A DNA stretch of 64,000 nucleotides from Arthrobacter sp. B2a2-09 (GCF_027587375.1 NZ_JAMXIC010000006.1:1-64000), one strand, 5' to 3'. Shown: positions 43,822-52,479, counted from the stretch's first letter. Translations and numbers: made by a program. Notes: a model not told the origin generated them from the letters alone.

Positions 43822-43905
43822 AACAAAGAGCTCCGGAGTGCGTTATTGGGGGATACGCACTCCGGAGCGGACTTTGGAGCAGGTTCTTGGGGTTCCTGCT
43901 GACAA
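43822..43905 (-). ncRNA. Candidate structured small RNA with two C-loop hairpins (6C-like)
   Basis: Read on the minus strand: a first hairpin AGCAGG-loop-CCTGCT (43878-43900) with AACCCCAA in its loop, then a 14-bp perfect hairpin GCTCCGGAGTGCGT-loop-complement (43830-43868) with ATCCCCCAATA in its loop, followed by CTCTTTGTTT like a terminator. Two hairpins with C-rich loops recall the actinobacterial 6C RNA, although the loops have only four and five Cs. The rest of 43676-44076 holds the aldolase terminator and an AT-rich stretch (43905-43985) that could carry the promoter. No gene is otherwise visible there. Confidence 0.4.
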
Positions 43906-44076
43906 TTAGCTTACGTGCCCCAACAGCACTCCGCTACCAATCCGAATAACTACTTTCACTTTAGTTTTTCCAGGCCCGAATTTAGGGCGGAATCCGGCGT
44001 TCGATCAGCTTCCCTGCCCCTTGTAGAGCACCCAGCGCAGGCCTAGCGTTAACTTGCACAGGAAGGGGTGGTCCAC

Positions 44077-44277
44077 GTGGAGATCTTCATGTGGTGGCTG
44101 GACATAGACCTCAAGAGCAAGGAATGGCTGCGCGAAAACCTGCGCGCCACGGAGCTTCCGCTGGAAGTTCTGCAACGCATCGCGGATGTCGGTGGCCCGC
44201 GACTTGAAGAGCTGGCTGGGGGGCTGAGCGATGCCGACTGGGACTTCATTGAGACGCAGTCCGAGTTCGTGGACTGA
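44077..44277 (+). CDS. Small acidic protein, unknown
   Basis: 66 residues from GTG 44077, chosen for the GGAAGGGG at 44061-44068 with eight-base spacing; GTG 44068 is an alternative. Begins MEIFMWWLDIDLKSKEWLREN and is predicted mostly helical with an acidic end (SDADWDFIETQSEFVD). No known domain recognised. Its codon use is ordinary for the window and it is flanked by clear genes, so it is probably real. Confidence 0.6.
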   Translation: MEIFMWWLDIDLKSKEWLRENLRATELPLEVLQRIADVGGPRLEELAGGLSDADWDFIETQSEFVD

Positions 44278-44343
44278 GGCGGTTTCCTAGACCGGTTCAT
44301 AAAACCGTTGCGGCTCCCGCGCGGGGATGGTTGCATGGGGTTC

Positions 44344-45489
44344 ATGGCTACCGCAGAGAGTTATGTCTTGGCGATCGGGACCAAAAAAGGACTGTGGCTG
44401 GCACGCAGCACAGACCGCAAGGAATGGTCCCTCTCCGGTCCGCACTTCCTCATGAGCGAGATCCCCAGCATCGGGATTGATACGCGCGGGGACAACCCCC
44501 GGATCATGGTGGGCGTGCGCTCCGAACACTGGGGTCCCACCGTGGCCCACTCCGATGACCTCGGCGCCACCTGGACCGAGCCCGAACAAGGCGCCATCAA
44601 ATTCCCGGAGGGCACCGATGCCGCACTGGAACGGATCTGGCAGATCTATCCCGACTCCGCCTCCCGGCCCGGGGTCGTCTGGGCAGGTTGCGAACCGATC
44701 TCCGTCTGGAAGTCCACCGACGGCGGCGAGCACTTCGAGCTGAACCGCGGCCTCTGGGACCACCCGCATCGCAGCGAGTGGGGAGCCGGCTACGGCGGCG
44801 CTGCCGCCCACTCGATAGTGGTTAACCCTTCCGGGGAGAACGTCCACGTCGCCATGAGCACTGGAGGCGTCTACCGCTCGCTCGACGGCGGAGCCTCCTG
44901 GGAGGCCCGCAACAAGGGGATCCAGGTACGCTTCATGCCGGATCCTTACCCCGAGTTCGGCCAGTGCGTGCACAAGATCGCCGCGGATGCCGCCGTCGAA
45001 GGCCGGTTGTATGCGCAGAACCACCACGGCGTGTACCGCACGGACGACAACGGTGAGAACTGGATCTCCATCGCGGACGGTCTCCCGGCAGATTTCGGCT
45101 TCGTGATGCTCACCCACCCCCGCCGCGAAGGGACCGCCTGGGTGATCCCGATCAAGGCCGATAGTGAGCGGATTCCGCCGGACGGCCGGCTTGCGGTGCA
45201 CCGCACGGACGACGCCGGTGAGTCTTGGAAGCGCTTGGATGTGGGCCTCCCGGACCACGAATACAACGCCGTGCTCCGTGACGCAGCCGCGGTGGATTCT
45301 GCTGAACCTACCGGGGTGTACTTCGGAACACGCGGCGGTTCGGTCTACGCCAGCGCCGATGAGGGCGAGTCCTTCATCGAAGTTGCCTCGCACCTACCTG
45401 ATGTTTTGTGCATCCGGGCTGCCGTTGTCTCCGGCGATGTGGCCGCCGAATTGGCCGCTGCCGCCGCGACATCCGGTATTCCGGCCTAA
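44344..45489 (+). CDS. Six-Asp-box beta-propeller protein (sialidase/sortilin-like fold)
   Basis: 381 residues from the ATG at 44344, without a signal peptide. Six Asp-box motifs recur (SDDLGATW, STDGGEHF, SLDGGASW, TDDNGENW, TDDAGESW, SADEGESF), one per blade of a six-bladed propeller. Sialidase catalytic residues (an Arg triad, FRIP) are not seen, so enzymatic sialidase activity is unlikely. Predicted cytoplasmic. Directly followed, nine bases on, by a ThiS/MoaD-like protein. I know of no established function for such a pair. Confidence 0.83.
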   Translation: MATAESYVLAIGTKKGLWLARSTDRKEWSLSGPHFLMSEIPSIGIDTRGDNPRIMVGVRSEHWGPTVAHSDDLGATWTEPEQGAIKFPEGTDAALERIWQIYPDSASRPGVVWAGCEPISVWKSTDGGEHFELNRGLWDHPHRSEWGAGYGGAAAHSIVVNPSGENVHVAMSTGGVYRSLDGGASWEARNKGIQVRFMPDPYPEFGQCVHKIAADAAVEGRLYAQNHHGVYRTDDNGENWISIADGLPADFGFVMLTHPRREGTAWVIPIKADSERIPPDGRLAVHRTDDAGESWKRLDVGLPDHEYNAVLRDAAAVDSAEPTGVYFGTRGGSVYASADEGESFIEVASHLPDVLCIRAAVVSGDVAAELAAAAATSGIPA

Positions 45490-45498
45490 GGACGGACC

Positions 45499-45786
45499 TT
45501 GCCCGACATCACCGTGGTTTTGCCCAGCGTTCTCCAGCCCCTCGCCGGCGGGCAGTCCTACCTGACTACGCCCGCCGACGGAGCTGTGACCGTGGAAAGT
45601 TTGCTTGATGCTGTGACCGGGGACTACCCAGTGCTGGCCCGGAGGATCCGGGATGAAACCGGTTCGCTCCGCCGCTACGTGAATATTTACGTGAATGGCG
45701 AGGAGGTCCGGCGTCTGAAGGGCCTGGATACTGAGGTTGCAGCCGGCCAGGAGGTCTTGATCATCCAGTCCGTGGCTGGCGGCTGA
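45499..45786 (+). CDS. ThiS/MoaD-like ubiquitin-fold sulfur-carrier protein
   Basis: 95 residues from TTG 45499. The beta-grasp pattern (ITVVLPSVLQPLAGGQ, VTVESLLDAVTGDYPVLARRI in parts, VNIYVNGEEVRRLKGLDTEV) and the C-terminal ending VAGG are those of MoaD and ThiS, whose last Gly is adenylated and thiocarboxylated. No E1-like activating enzyme, moaE or thiG is adjacent. It is nine bases behind the propeller gene, so the two are co-transcribed. Confidence 0.85.
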   Translation: MPDITVVLPSVLQPLAGGQSYLTTPADGAVTVESLLDAVTGDYPVLARRIRDETGSLRRYVNIYVNGEEVRRLKGLDTEVAAGQEVLIIQSVAGG

Positions 45787-45802
45787 GCGGTTCGGGGCCA
45801 GG

Positions 45803-46039
45803 TCAGGCCACTCGCCAGACTGTGCATTCGTCGGCATTGATGGCCTTGCGCAGGCCCGTCAGCTGATCCATGATCCAGACGACGCCGATGCCCGGGGCCG
45901 TTTCCTGGACGCTGCCCCTGCGGATGACAACGTCATCGTAGGAGGGTCCGACGGAGAGGCGGGCTTCGATCTGGTCGCCGCGGTGCAACTGGTCAAGTGC
46001 GCGGATTCTTGTGGGGTGGGTCGATACTTCCTTCAACAT
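45803..46039 (-). CDS. Small conserved-looking protein, unknown
   Basis: 78 residues, hydrophilic, mainly beta (DQIEARLSVGPSYDDVVIRRGSV, ETAPGIGVVWIMDQLTGLRKAI in parts), no membrane helix or motif that I recognise. An appropriate GGGAGGCCATC lies upstream of the ATG on its strand. It converges with the ThiS/MoaD-like gene and leaves 195 bases to the transporter downstream of it, part of which is the hairpin at 46156-46215. Confidence 0.6.
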   Translation of the reverse strand: MLKEVSTHPTRIRALDQLHRGDQIEARLSVGPSYDDVVIRRGSVQETAPGIGVVWIMDQLTGLRKAINADECTVWRVA

Positions 46040-46149
46040 GATGGCCTCCCTGGCTGGAGCTGCCAGCGTTTGCCGGCTATTCCAGTGTGGCGGGCCAATG
46101 TTGCGGGGTGGTTTCGGCTGGGTTAGCCGTGGGTAAGACTTCCGTTAGC

Positions 46150-46215
46150 AAAAAAATCCATTGCTCCACACCGGTCGTTCTGAGGGCTCAAAACGACCGG
46201 TGTGGAGCAATGGAT
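46150..46215 (-). terminator. Long-stem terminator after the MHS transporter
   Basis: A 24-bp perfect inverted repeat (46156-46179 with 46192-46215) plus an inner 4-bp helix TGAG/CTCA is followed on the minus strand by seven Ts and GC. It starts 21 bases after the transporter stop. The apex GTCGTTTTGAGCCCTCA is shared with palindrome family 1, copy 3 at 55779-55795. Confidence 0.9.
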
Positions 46216-46235
46216 GCAGGCGAGAGCGGGTGGGG

Positions 46236-47552
46236 CTACTTCAGGCCGAGCTCCGCCGTCGGGGTCTTGAAGGATTCCCGGGCAGTCATCGCGGAGACGG
46301 CCGCGATGATGCAGATGACGCCGGTGAAGATGCTGATCTGGACCCAGCCGCCGGCCTTGGTGCCGCCCATCGCGGTGACGATCGTCGGGGCGAAGCCAGC
46401 CATGAGGAAGCCGATCTGCGTGCCGATGGCCAAGCCGGAGAAACGGACCTTGGTGCTGAACATTTCGCCGTAGAAGGAGGGCCACACAGCGTTGGCGGCG
46501 GCGTATCCGAGGGCGAAGTACACCACGGACACCAGGAACATGAGCGGCACGTTTCCGGATTCAAGCGTCAAGAGGAACACCGGCGTCACGATGGCGCTGG
46601 CTACCGCACCGTAGATAAAGACGGGCTTCCGGCCGATCCGGTCAGCCATCTTGCCGAACACCGGCTGGGTGCCGAGGGCAACGACGTTTGCTGCCACGAC
46701 GAGCCACAGGGTGATGGTGCTGTTCACGTGGGCCACATCCTTGGCGTAGGCAATGGCCAAGGTGCCGAAGACGGTGCTCACGGCGGAGATGAAGGCGCAG
46801 CAGACAACGCGCAGGACATCGGCCCAGTGCAGCCGGAGGAGGTCGGCCACCGGGAGCTTGGCGATCTGGTTGTTTTTCTTGGCCTCGGCGAATGCGGGCG
46901 GTTCGTGCAGGGTGCGACGGATGAAGAACGCGACCAGGACCACCACGGCGCTGAGCCAGAACGGGATGCGCCAGCCGATGCCGTACTTGATCTCGTCGGG
47001 GAGCGCGACCACGGGGATGAAGATCAACGCTGCGAGGATCTGGCCGCCCTGGGTTCCCGTGAGGGTCCAGGAGGTAAAGAACGAGCGGCGGTTGTCAGGG
47101 GCGTGTTCCAGCGTCATGGACGAAGCGCCGGCTTGTTCGCCGGCAGCCGAGAGGCCCTGGCAGAGGCGCGCGAAGACCAGCAGCGCCGGAGCCCACCAGC
47201 CGATGGCCTTGAAATCGGGGAGGCAGCCGATGATGAACGTCGCACCGCCCATGAGTACCAAGGTAAACATCAGCACGCGCTGGCGGCCGATGCGGTCGCC
47301 GAAGTGCCCAAGGATGATGGCTCCAATGGGCCTTGCCACGTAGGCGAAGCCGAACGTCGCGAAGGACATGATGGCTGCGTTGGCGTCGGCGCTGGGGAAG
47401 AAGACGTGCGGGAAGATCAAGGCCGCGGCCGAACCGAAGATGAAGAAGTCGTAGTACTCGACGGCGCTACCGAGGAAGCTGGCGAGGGCGGCCTTCTTCG
47501 GCGTTCCTGCCGTGGCAGTGCCCGGCGTCGTAGACGGGATCGTGTGACTCAT
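46236..47552 (-). CDS. MHS-family aromatic-acid/shikimate-type H+ symporter
   Basis: 438 residues from the ATG at 47552 (a 52-codon upstream extension is not protein-like). Twelve membrane helices; the family motifs SFLGSAVEYYDFFIFGSAAAL, GHFGDRIGRQRVLMFTL and MADRIGRKPVF identify the metabolite:H+ symporter branch, which includes shikimate, citrate and alpha-ketoglutarate carriers. Divergent from the IclR-type gene of the quinate/shikimate cluster, so shikimate, quinate, dehydroshikimate or protocatechuate is the expected substrate. Confidence 0.9.
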   Translation of the reverse strand: MSHTIPSTTPGTATAGTPKKAALASFLGSAVEYYDFFIFGSAAALIFPHVFFPSADANAAIMSFATFGFAYVARPIGAIILGHFGDRIGRQRVLMFTLVLMGGATFIIGCLPDFKAIGWWAPALLVFARLCQGLSAAGEQAGASSMTLEHAPDNRRSFFTSWTLTGTQGGQILAALIFIPVVALPDEIKYGIGWRIPFWLSAVVVLVAFFIRRTLHEPPAFAEAKKNNQIAKLPVADLLRLHWADVLRVVCCAFISAVSTVFGTLAIAYAKDVAHVNSTITLWLVVAANVVALGTQPVFGKMADRIGRKPVFIYGAVASAIVTPVFLLTLESGNVPLMFLVSVVYFALGYAAANAVWPSFYGEMFSTKVRFSGLAIGTQIGFLMAGFAPTIVTAMGGTKAGGWVQISIFTGVICIIAAVSAMTARESFKTPTAELGLK

Positions 47553-47652
47553 GGTGTTCCTTTTGTGTGACGGCGATGTCGCATCTGGCTGAAATGTGCG
47601 TACCTGGAACGTCGATGTGGGTCCGGCAGCGGCCTCACACTGTAGCCACATT

Positions 47653-47741
47653 GTGAGAGCTACTTGTGCGATATAGCAATGATGACTGTGAGCATGGTCA
47701 CTTGTCAAGATATTTACTCACCATCTAGATATAGCTCTCAC
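47653..47741. promoter_or_regulatory. Divergent promoter region with GTGAGAGCTA inverted repeat
   Basis: GTGAGAGCTA at 47653-47662 recurs inverted as TAGCTCTCAC at 47732-47741, 69 bases apart, each next to TATAGC-like sequence (GATATAGC 47670-47677, GATATAGC 47729-47736). The two sites frame the gap between the transporter and the IclR-type gene and are good candidates for IclR half-operators. Confidence 0.5.
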
Positions 47742-47760
47742 GATGTGGCAATCTTTAGTT

Positions 47761-48531
47761 ATGGATGTGAAGGAAGACACAAAAACCGACATGATCGGCA
47801 AGGCCCTGGGCCTCCTCGTATTGCTGGGCAATGAGCCGAAGGGAGCCAGCGCCTCGGAGCTCGCCCGCCAGGCGGAGCTGCCCTTCAGCACTACGTACCG
47901 GCTGCTCGGATCCCTGACGCGCGACGGATTCGTTGACTACGAGGCCGACGGCCGCCGCTACCATCTGGGACTTCGCGTCTTCCAGCTCGGTCAACGGGTA
48001 TCGAACCACCATGGATTTGCCGGCACCGCGCGGCCCATCCTGCAGCGCGTGACGGAGGGGACCGGCGAAGCCACCATCCTCTCTGTGCGCGATGGCCATC
48101 ACCACCTCACCGTCAACAAGGTGGATGGCCCTCAGATGTTCCGTGTCACCAGCGATCCGGGGCATCTTGGAATGCTCCACACCACGGCAGTGGGCAAGGC
48201 GCTTGTTGCCTTCGCGGACGACGACGAGCGTCAGCATTTGGTGGAAGGGCTCAAGTTGGAGCCGCTGACGGAGTTCTCCATTACCAGCCGCGACGCTTTC
48301 CGCTTGGAGATCGAGAAGGTCCGGCGCCAGGGCTACGCGGTCATGGATGAGGAAAACGAGGTGGGTATGCGCGCCGTCGCCGTCCCCGTCCTCAATTCCC
48401 AAGGCGTCGCCTTCGCATCGCTTGCCACCGCCGTCCCTGTTTTCCGGATGAGCGTGGAGCAGCTGGTGGCGGTGGTCCCCTTGCTGAAAAGCGCGGCATC
48501 CGAGCTTGCCGACCGCCTGCCGCAGCGATAA
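47761..48531 (+). CDS. IclR-family regulator of the quinate/shikimate cluster
   Basis: 256 residues from the ATG at 47761; ATG 47743 would overlap the presumed operator at 47732-47741. Winged HTH at about 8-70 (GASASELARQAELPFSTTYRLLGSL) and effector domain from about 85 (GATILSVRDGHHHLTVNKV-like, HTTAVGKALVAF, MRAVAVPVLNSQG). Probably senses quinate, shikimate or protocatechuate and controls the divergent transporter and the genes from 48699 on. Confidence 0.92.
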   Translation: MDVKEDTKTDMIGKALGLLVLLGNEPKGASASELARQAELPFSTTYRLLGSLTRDGFVDYEADGRRYHLGLRVFQLGQRVSNHHGFAGTARPILQRVTEGTGEATILSVRDGHHHLTVNKVDGPQMFRVTSDPGHLGMLHTTAVGKALVAFADDDERQHLVEGLKLEPLTEFSITSRDAFRLEIEKVRRQGYAVMDEENEVGMRAVAVPVLNSQGVAFASLATAVPVFRMSVEQLVAVVPLLKSAASELADRLPQR

Positions 48532-48553
48532 GGGCGCTAATGGCAACCACTTT

Positions 48554-48570
48554 TGTTCGCGATAAGAACA
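48554..48570. promoter_or_regulatory. Candidate operator before the qsu/pca genes
   Basis: TGTTCGCGATAAGAACA is an inverted repeat with perfect 5-bp arms; TGTGAACA follows at about 48582-48589. It lies 130 bases before the dehydrogenase gene, downstream of the IclR-type gene, where a PcaR or IclR site would be expected. Confidence 0.4.
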
Positions 48571-48698
48571 CTAGTGCAATATGTGAACATTTTGTGTAGT
48601 CTGATTCATACCACCCGGCGGAGCAGCAGGCTCTGGACACCCCAAGGTGATCCAGAGAGGGCCCATCCGCGGGTGCAGTTGTCAAAGGAGCAAAGAGC

Positions 48699-49622
48699 AT
48701 GAGCAACCGAGCCGAATCCTTCCTGGTGGGCCTTATCGGTGAAGGAGTATCGCCTTCGCTGACGCCGCCCATGCATGAGAGGGAGGCCGACGTCCAGGGG
48801 CTGCGCTACCTGTACCGGCCCATCGACCTGCTGGAGCTCTCCCTGCCCGGCTCCGCCGTCGGCGATTTGCTGACCGCAGCTTCCCTGCTTGGTTATAACG
48901 GCCTCAACATCACGCATCCGTGCAAGCAACTGGTTCTGCCGTTCCTGGATGAGGTTTCCGAGGACGCCCGTCGGCTCGGCGCTGTGAACACGGTGCTGAT
49001 CAAGGACGGCCGCTTCTTCGGCCACAACACAGACTTCTCCGGCTTCGGTTCAGCTTTGGCCAGCGGCCTTCCCGACGCCGGCTTGGAGCGCGTCGTTCAG
49101 CTCGGCGCCGGTGGTGCCGGCTCCGCCGTCGCATATGCCCTCCTTTCCGCGGGGGTCAGGACACTGGACCTTGTGGACGTGGATCCCTCGCGCTGCGCCG
49201 AACGGGCGGCGGAACTCGCCACCCTGTTCCCGGGCAGCACCGTCACGGCACGGACGACGGCGGAGCTGCCGCAACTCATGCCGCTTGCCGACGGCTTGGT
49301 GCACTGCACCCCGGTGGGCATGGCCGCGCATCCAGGCCTCCCACTGGACATGTCCCTCGTGGAACCCGGGCACTGGGTGGCTGACATCGTCTACCGGCCG
49401 ATCGAGACCCAGCTGGTGCTCGAGGCCCGCGCCAAGGGTTGCCGCGTGCTCGACGGCGGACGCATGGCAGTGGGGCAGGCCGCCGACGCTTTCCGCATCT
49501 TCACCGGCCGCGACGCCGATCCGGAACGGATGCGGGCACATTTCCTCGAGCTGGTGAGCGCCGAAGAAGCCAAGGCTGAAGAGTCGAATGCCGAAAAGGC
49601 ACTCGCCGGGGCGGGGCACTGA
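48699..49622 (+). CDS. qsuD: Quinate/shikimate dehydrogenase (AroE-like, QsuD-type)
   Basis: 307 residues. Substrate domain: LIGEGVSPSLTPPMHEREA, NITHPCKQLVLPFLDEVS and AVNTVLIKDGRFFGHNTDFSG. Nucleotide domain: LGAGGAGSAVAYALLSAG with an acidic residue after beta-2 (DVDPSR), favouring NAD over NADP. Catalytic Lys and Asp of the family are in NITHPCKQ and HNTDF. In this catabolic setting it oxidises quinate and shikimate to the 3-dehydro acids rather than serving aromatic synthesis. Overlaps the next start. Confidence 0.9.
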   Translation: MSNRAESFLVGLIGEGVSPSLTPPMHEREADVQGLRYLYRPIDLLELSLPGSAVGDLLTAASLLGYNGLNITHPCKQLVLPFLDEVSEDARRLGAVNTVLIKDGRFFGHNTDFSGFGSALASGLPDAGLERVVQLGAGGAGSAVAYALLSAGVRTLDLVDVDPSRCAERAAELATLFPGSTVTARTTAELPQLMPLADGLVHCTPVGMAAHPGLPLDMSLVEPGHWVADIVYRPIETQLVLEARAKGCRVLDGGRMAVGQAADAFRIFTGRDADPERMRAHFLELVSAEEAKAEESNAEKALAGAGH

Positions 49623-51541
49623 TGCGCACGGGAATCGCCACGGTCTGCCTTTCCGGCACGCTCAAGGAAAAGATGCAGGCCTGCGCCATCGCAGGCTTCG
49701 ACGGCATCGAGATCTTCGAACAGGACCTCGTGACCTCGCCGCTCAGCCCGGAGGACGTGCGGAAGATGGCCGCGGACCTCGGACTCGGCCTGGATCTCTA
49801 CCAGCCGTTCCGCGACTTCGACAGCGTCTCCGAAGACATCCTGCAGGAAAACCTGCGCCGGGCGGACGCCAAGTTCAAGCTCATGTCCCGCCTCGGCATG
49901 GACACCATCCTGGTGTGCACCAACGTGGGAACTGCCACGATCGACGACGACGACCTCCGGGCTGAGCAGCTCTCCCGACTGGCGGAACTGGCCGGGGACC
50001 ACGGCGTCAAAGTAGCGTACGAGGCCCTGGCCTGGGGCAAATACGTCAACGACTACGAGCACGCGCACCGTTTGGTGGACACCGTGGACCACCCCAACCT
50101 GGGCACGTGCCTGGATTCCTTCCACATCCTTTCCCGTGACTGGGATACGGCGCCCATCGAGGCCATCAAGCCTGAGAAGATCTTCTTTGTCCAGGTGGCA
50201 GACGCACCGAAACTCTCCATGGATGTGTTGTCCTGGAGCCGCCATTACCGCGTGTTCCCGGGCGAAGGACAGTTCGAGCTCGCCAAGTTCATGGGCCACG
50301 TTGCCCGCGCGGGCTACTCCGGACCGGTCTCGCTGGAGGTCTTCAACGACGTCTTCCGCCAATCGGATGTGGAGCGCACCGCAGTCGACGCGATGCGCTC
50401 GCTGATCTGGCTTGAGGAACAGAGCGCCAAATGGCTCGACGCGAACGCGGTATCCCTCGCGCCGGGAGAGACGCCGGGAGGCGCCAGGGGTGACTCGCTC
50501 GCCAACGCTGCCGGCCGCCGTCGTTATCCCATGGAACTGGCCACGCTGCCCAAGGTGGCCGAACCGGCCGGGTTCAACTTCGCCGAAGTCAAAACCGATG
50601 ACCCCGCACAGCTCGAAACGCTTCTGGGCCGGCTCGGCTTCGAATTCGACGGCCGGCACCGGACCAAGGACGTGCAACTGTGGTCGATGGGCCACGCGCG
50701 CGTCATCATCAACGAACAGGCGCCGTCGCACAGTGAACCTGCAATCGCGGCGTTGGGGTTCGACGTCGACTCTCCCGTAATTGCCTCGGCCCGCGCCCAG
50801 CAACTCAAGGCCCCCGTGGTGCCGCGCAAGGTGCAGGCGGACGAGGAAGTGTTCCAAGGTATCGCCGCGCCGGACTCCACCGAGATCTTCCTGTGCCAAG
50901 GCAGCCCGGACGGCACCGCAGCCTGGACCCGCGAGTTTGGCGAGGGCCTCGAACACCCTTCCATGGGAGCGCAAGCGGTGATCGACCACGTGAACCTGGC
51001 TCAGCCCTGGCAGCACTTCGACGAAGCCGTCCTCTTCTATACGAGTGCCCTCGCGCTGGAACCTCAGCCGTTCGCCGAGGTGCCGAGCCCCAGCGGCCTG
51101 GTGCGCTCGCAGGTCATGCAAACTTCTGACCGCGCCGTGCGCCTGGTCCTGAACCTTGCTCCCGTCATTCAGCAAGGCAACGGCACCCGGAAGAGCTATC
51201 AGGAACACATCGCCTTCGCGGTAACTGATCTCGTGGCCACGGCCCGGGCGGCGCAGGCACGTGGACTCGAGTTCCTGCAGATTCCGGCCAATTACTACGA
51301 GGACCTCGATGCGCGATTCGCCCTCGATCCTGCCTTCCTCGCGACCCTCAAGGAACTGAACCTTCTTTACGACAGGGATGCCAACGGTGAATTCCTCCAC
51401 TTCTATACCGCCACGGTGGGCAGCGTGTTCTTCGAAATGGTGGAACGCCGCGGCAACTACGACGGCTACGGCGCCCCCAACGCCCCCGTGCGTCACGCCG
51501 TCCAGTACGACTCGCTTCAGGCCCACCACCTGCACCGCTAA
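49622..51541 (+). CDS. qsuB: 3-dehydroshikimate dehydratase fused to an HPPD-like domain (QsuB-type)
   Basis: 639 residues, two parts. Residues 1-280 are a xylose-isomerase-like TIM barrel with the metal residues of dehydroshikimate dehydratases (FDGIEIFEQDL, AYEALAWGKYVNDYEHA, GTCLDSFHIL, SLEVFND). Residues about 305-630 are VOC-fold tandem repeats as in 4-hydroxyphenylpyruvate dioxygenase (DHVNLAQPWQHFDEAVLFYTSAL, EHIAFAVTDLVATA). The N-terminal part converts 3-dehydroshikimate to protocatechuate, the substrate of PcaHG encoded next; the role of the VOC half is less clear. Confidence 0.92.
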   Translation: MRTGIATVCLSGTLKEKMQACAIAGFDGIEIFEQDLVTSPLSPEDVRKMAADLGLGLDLYQPFRDFDSVSEDILQENLRRADAKFKLMSRLGMDTILVCTNVGTATIDDDDLRAEQLSRLAELAGDHGVKVAYEALAWGKYVNDYEHAHRLVDTVDHPNLGTCLDSFHILSRDWDTAPIEAIKPEKIFFVQVADAPKLSMDVLSWSRHYRVFPGEGQFELAKFMGHVARAGYSGPVSLEVFNDVFRQSDVERTAVDAMRSLIWLEEQSAKWLDANAVSLAPGETPGGARGDSLANAAGRRRYPMELATLPKVAEPAGFNFAEVKTDDPAQLETLLGRLGFEFDGRHRTKDVQLWSMGHARVIINEQAPSHSEPAIAALGFDVDSPVIASARAQQLKAPVVPRKVQADEEVFQGIAAPDSTEIFLCQGSPDGTAAWTREFGEGLEHPSMGAQAVIDHVNLAQPWQHFDEAVLFYTSALALEPQPFAEVPSPSGLVRSQVMQTSDRAVRLVLNLAPVIQQGNGTRKSYQEHIAFAVTDLVATARAAQARGLEFLQIPANYYEDLDARFALDPAFLATLKELNLLYDRDANGEFLHFYTATVGSVFFEMVERRGNYDGYGAPNAPVRHAVQYDSLQAHHLHR

Positions 51542-51600
51542 GCAGAAACGCAACTGACCCCAGCAAGCCAACAACAGTAACCACCCGAAAGGAGCCGGCC

Positions 51601-52476
51601 GTGCTGCTAGACGCAAATGCCGGGCACCACCAAGACGACGAGCTCGTACCTGCGGCCGAACCGCATGCCGGGCATGCGCCGTTGGACGCCGCAGCCGAAA
51701 CCCAAGCGGATCTCAGCGCTGAGATCAACGCCATCGGCGAGGCGTACGCCCAGGCGCTCAAGGACGGTGCCGCGCCGGAGACCCAGCCCCGCCTGGACTT
51801 CGCGCCGTACCGTAGCAGCATCCTGCGCCACCCCACCAAGAGCCTGCACCACGCGGACCCCGAGACCATCGAGCTGTACTCGCCGGCGTTCGGGCACCAG
51901 GACGTGCACGCCCTGGAATCGGACCTCACTATCCAGCACAACGGCGAACCCCAGGGCGAGCGGATCATCGTGCAGGGCAAAGTGCTCGACGGCGACGGAC
52001 GCCCGGTTGCCGGCCAGCTCGTGGAGATCTGGCAGGCCAACGCTGCCGGCCGCTACATCCACAAGCGCGACCAGCACCCCGCCCCGCTCGACCCGAACTT
52101 CACCGGCGTCGGACGCTGCATCACCGGACCGGACGGCTCCTACCGCTTCACTACCATCAAGCCCGGCGCCTACCCGTGGAAGAACCACCTCAACGCCTGG
52201 CGTCCGGCTCACATCCACTTCTCCATGTTCGGTACGGATTTCACGCAGCGCATCGTGACCCAGATGTACTTCCCGGGTGACCAGTTGTTCCCGCTGGACC
52301 CGATCTACCAATCGATCGTGGACCAGGACGCCCGCGACCGCCTTGTGGCCACGTACGACCACGAGCTGACGAGCCCCGAGTGGGCCCTCGGCTATAACTG
52401 GGACATCATCCTCAGTGGCTCGAAGCGGACCTGGACCGAAAACGAAGCCTACGGCGACGCCGGGGATGAGGAGTAG
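51601..52476 (+). CDS. pcaH: Protocatechuate 3,4-dioxygenase beta subunit
   Basis: 291 residues from GTG 51601 behind GAAAGGAGC. The iron ligands can be placed: Y152 (AGRYIHK), Y191 (GAYPWKN), H204 and H206 (RPAHIHF), with the 39- and 13-residue spacings of known enzymes. Residues 1-60 are an acidic, His/Ala-rich extension not seen in short family members. Intradiol cleavage of protocatechuate to 3-carboxy-cis,cis-muconate, with PcaG. Ends three bases before pcaG. Confidence 0.96.
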   Translation: MLLDANAGHHQDDELVPAAEPHAGHAPLDAAAETQADLSAEINAIGEAYAQALKDGAAPETQPRLDFAPYRSSILRHPTKSLHHADPETIELYSPAFGHQDVHALESDLTIQHNGEPQGERIIVQGKVLDGDGRPVAGQLVEIWQANAAGRYIHKRDQHPAPLDPNFTGVGRCITGPDGSYRFTTIKPGAYPWKNHLNAWRPAHIHFSMFGTDFTQRIVTQMYFPGDQLFPLDPIYQSIVDQDARDRLVATYDHELTSPEWALGYNWDIILSGSKRTWTENEAYGDAGDEE

Positions 52477-52479
52477 AAC

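Noticed and set aside
43676..44076. tRNA or tmRNA in the 400-base gap.
   Set aside because: No cloverleaf, T-loop GTTCRANNC in suitable position or tmRNA tag frame was found; only the terminator and the two C-loop hairpins stand out.
46161..47570. A 469-codon open frame on the plus strand.
   Set aside because: Antisense to the MHS transporter, with Asp/Glu/His/Gly-rich low-complexity translation and no family similarity.
49391..51616. A 741-codon open frame on the minus strand.
   Set aside because: It is wholly antisense to the clear qsuB-type gene and starts of pcaH and qsuD; its composition is the usual shadow of high-GC coding DNA.
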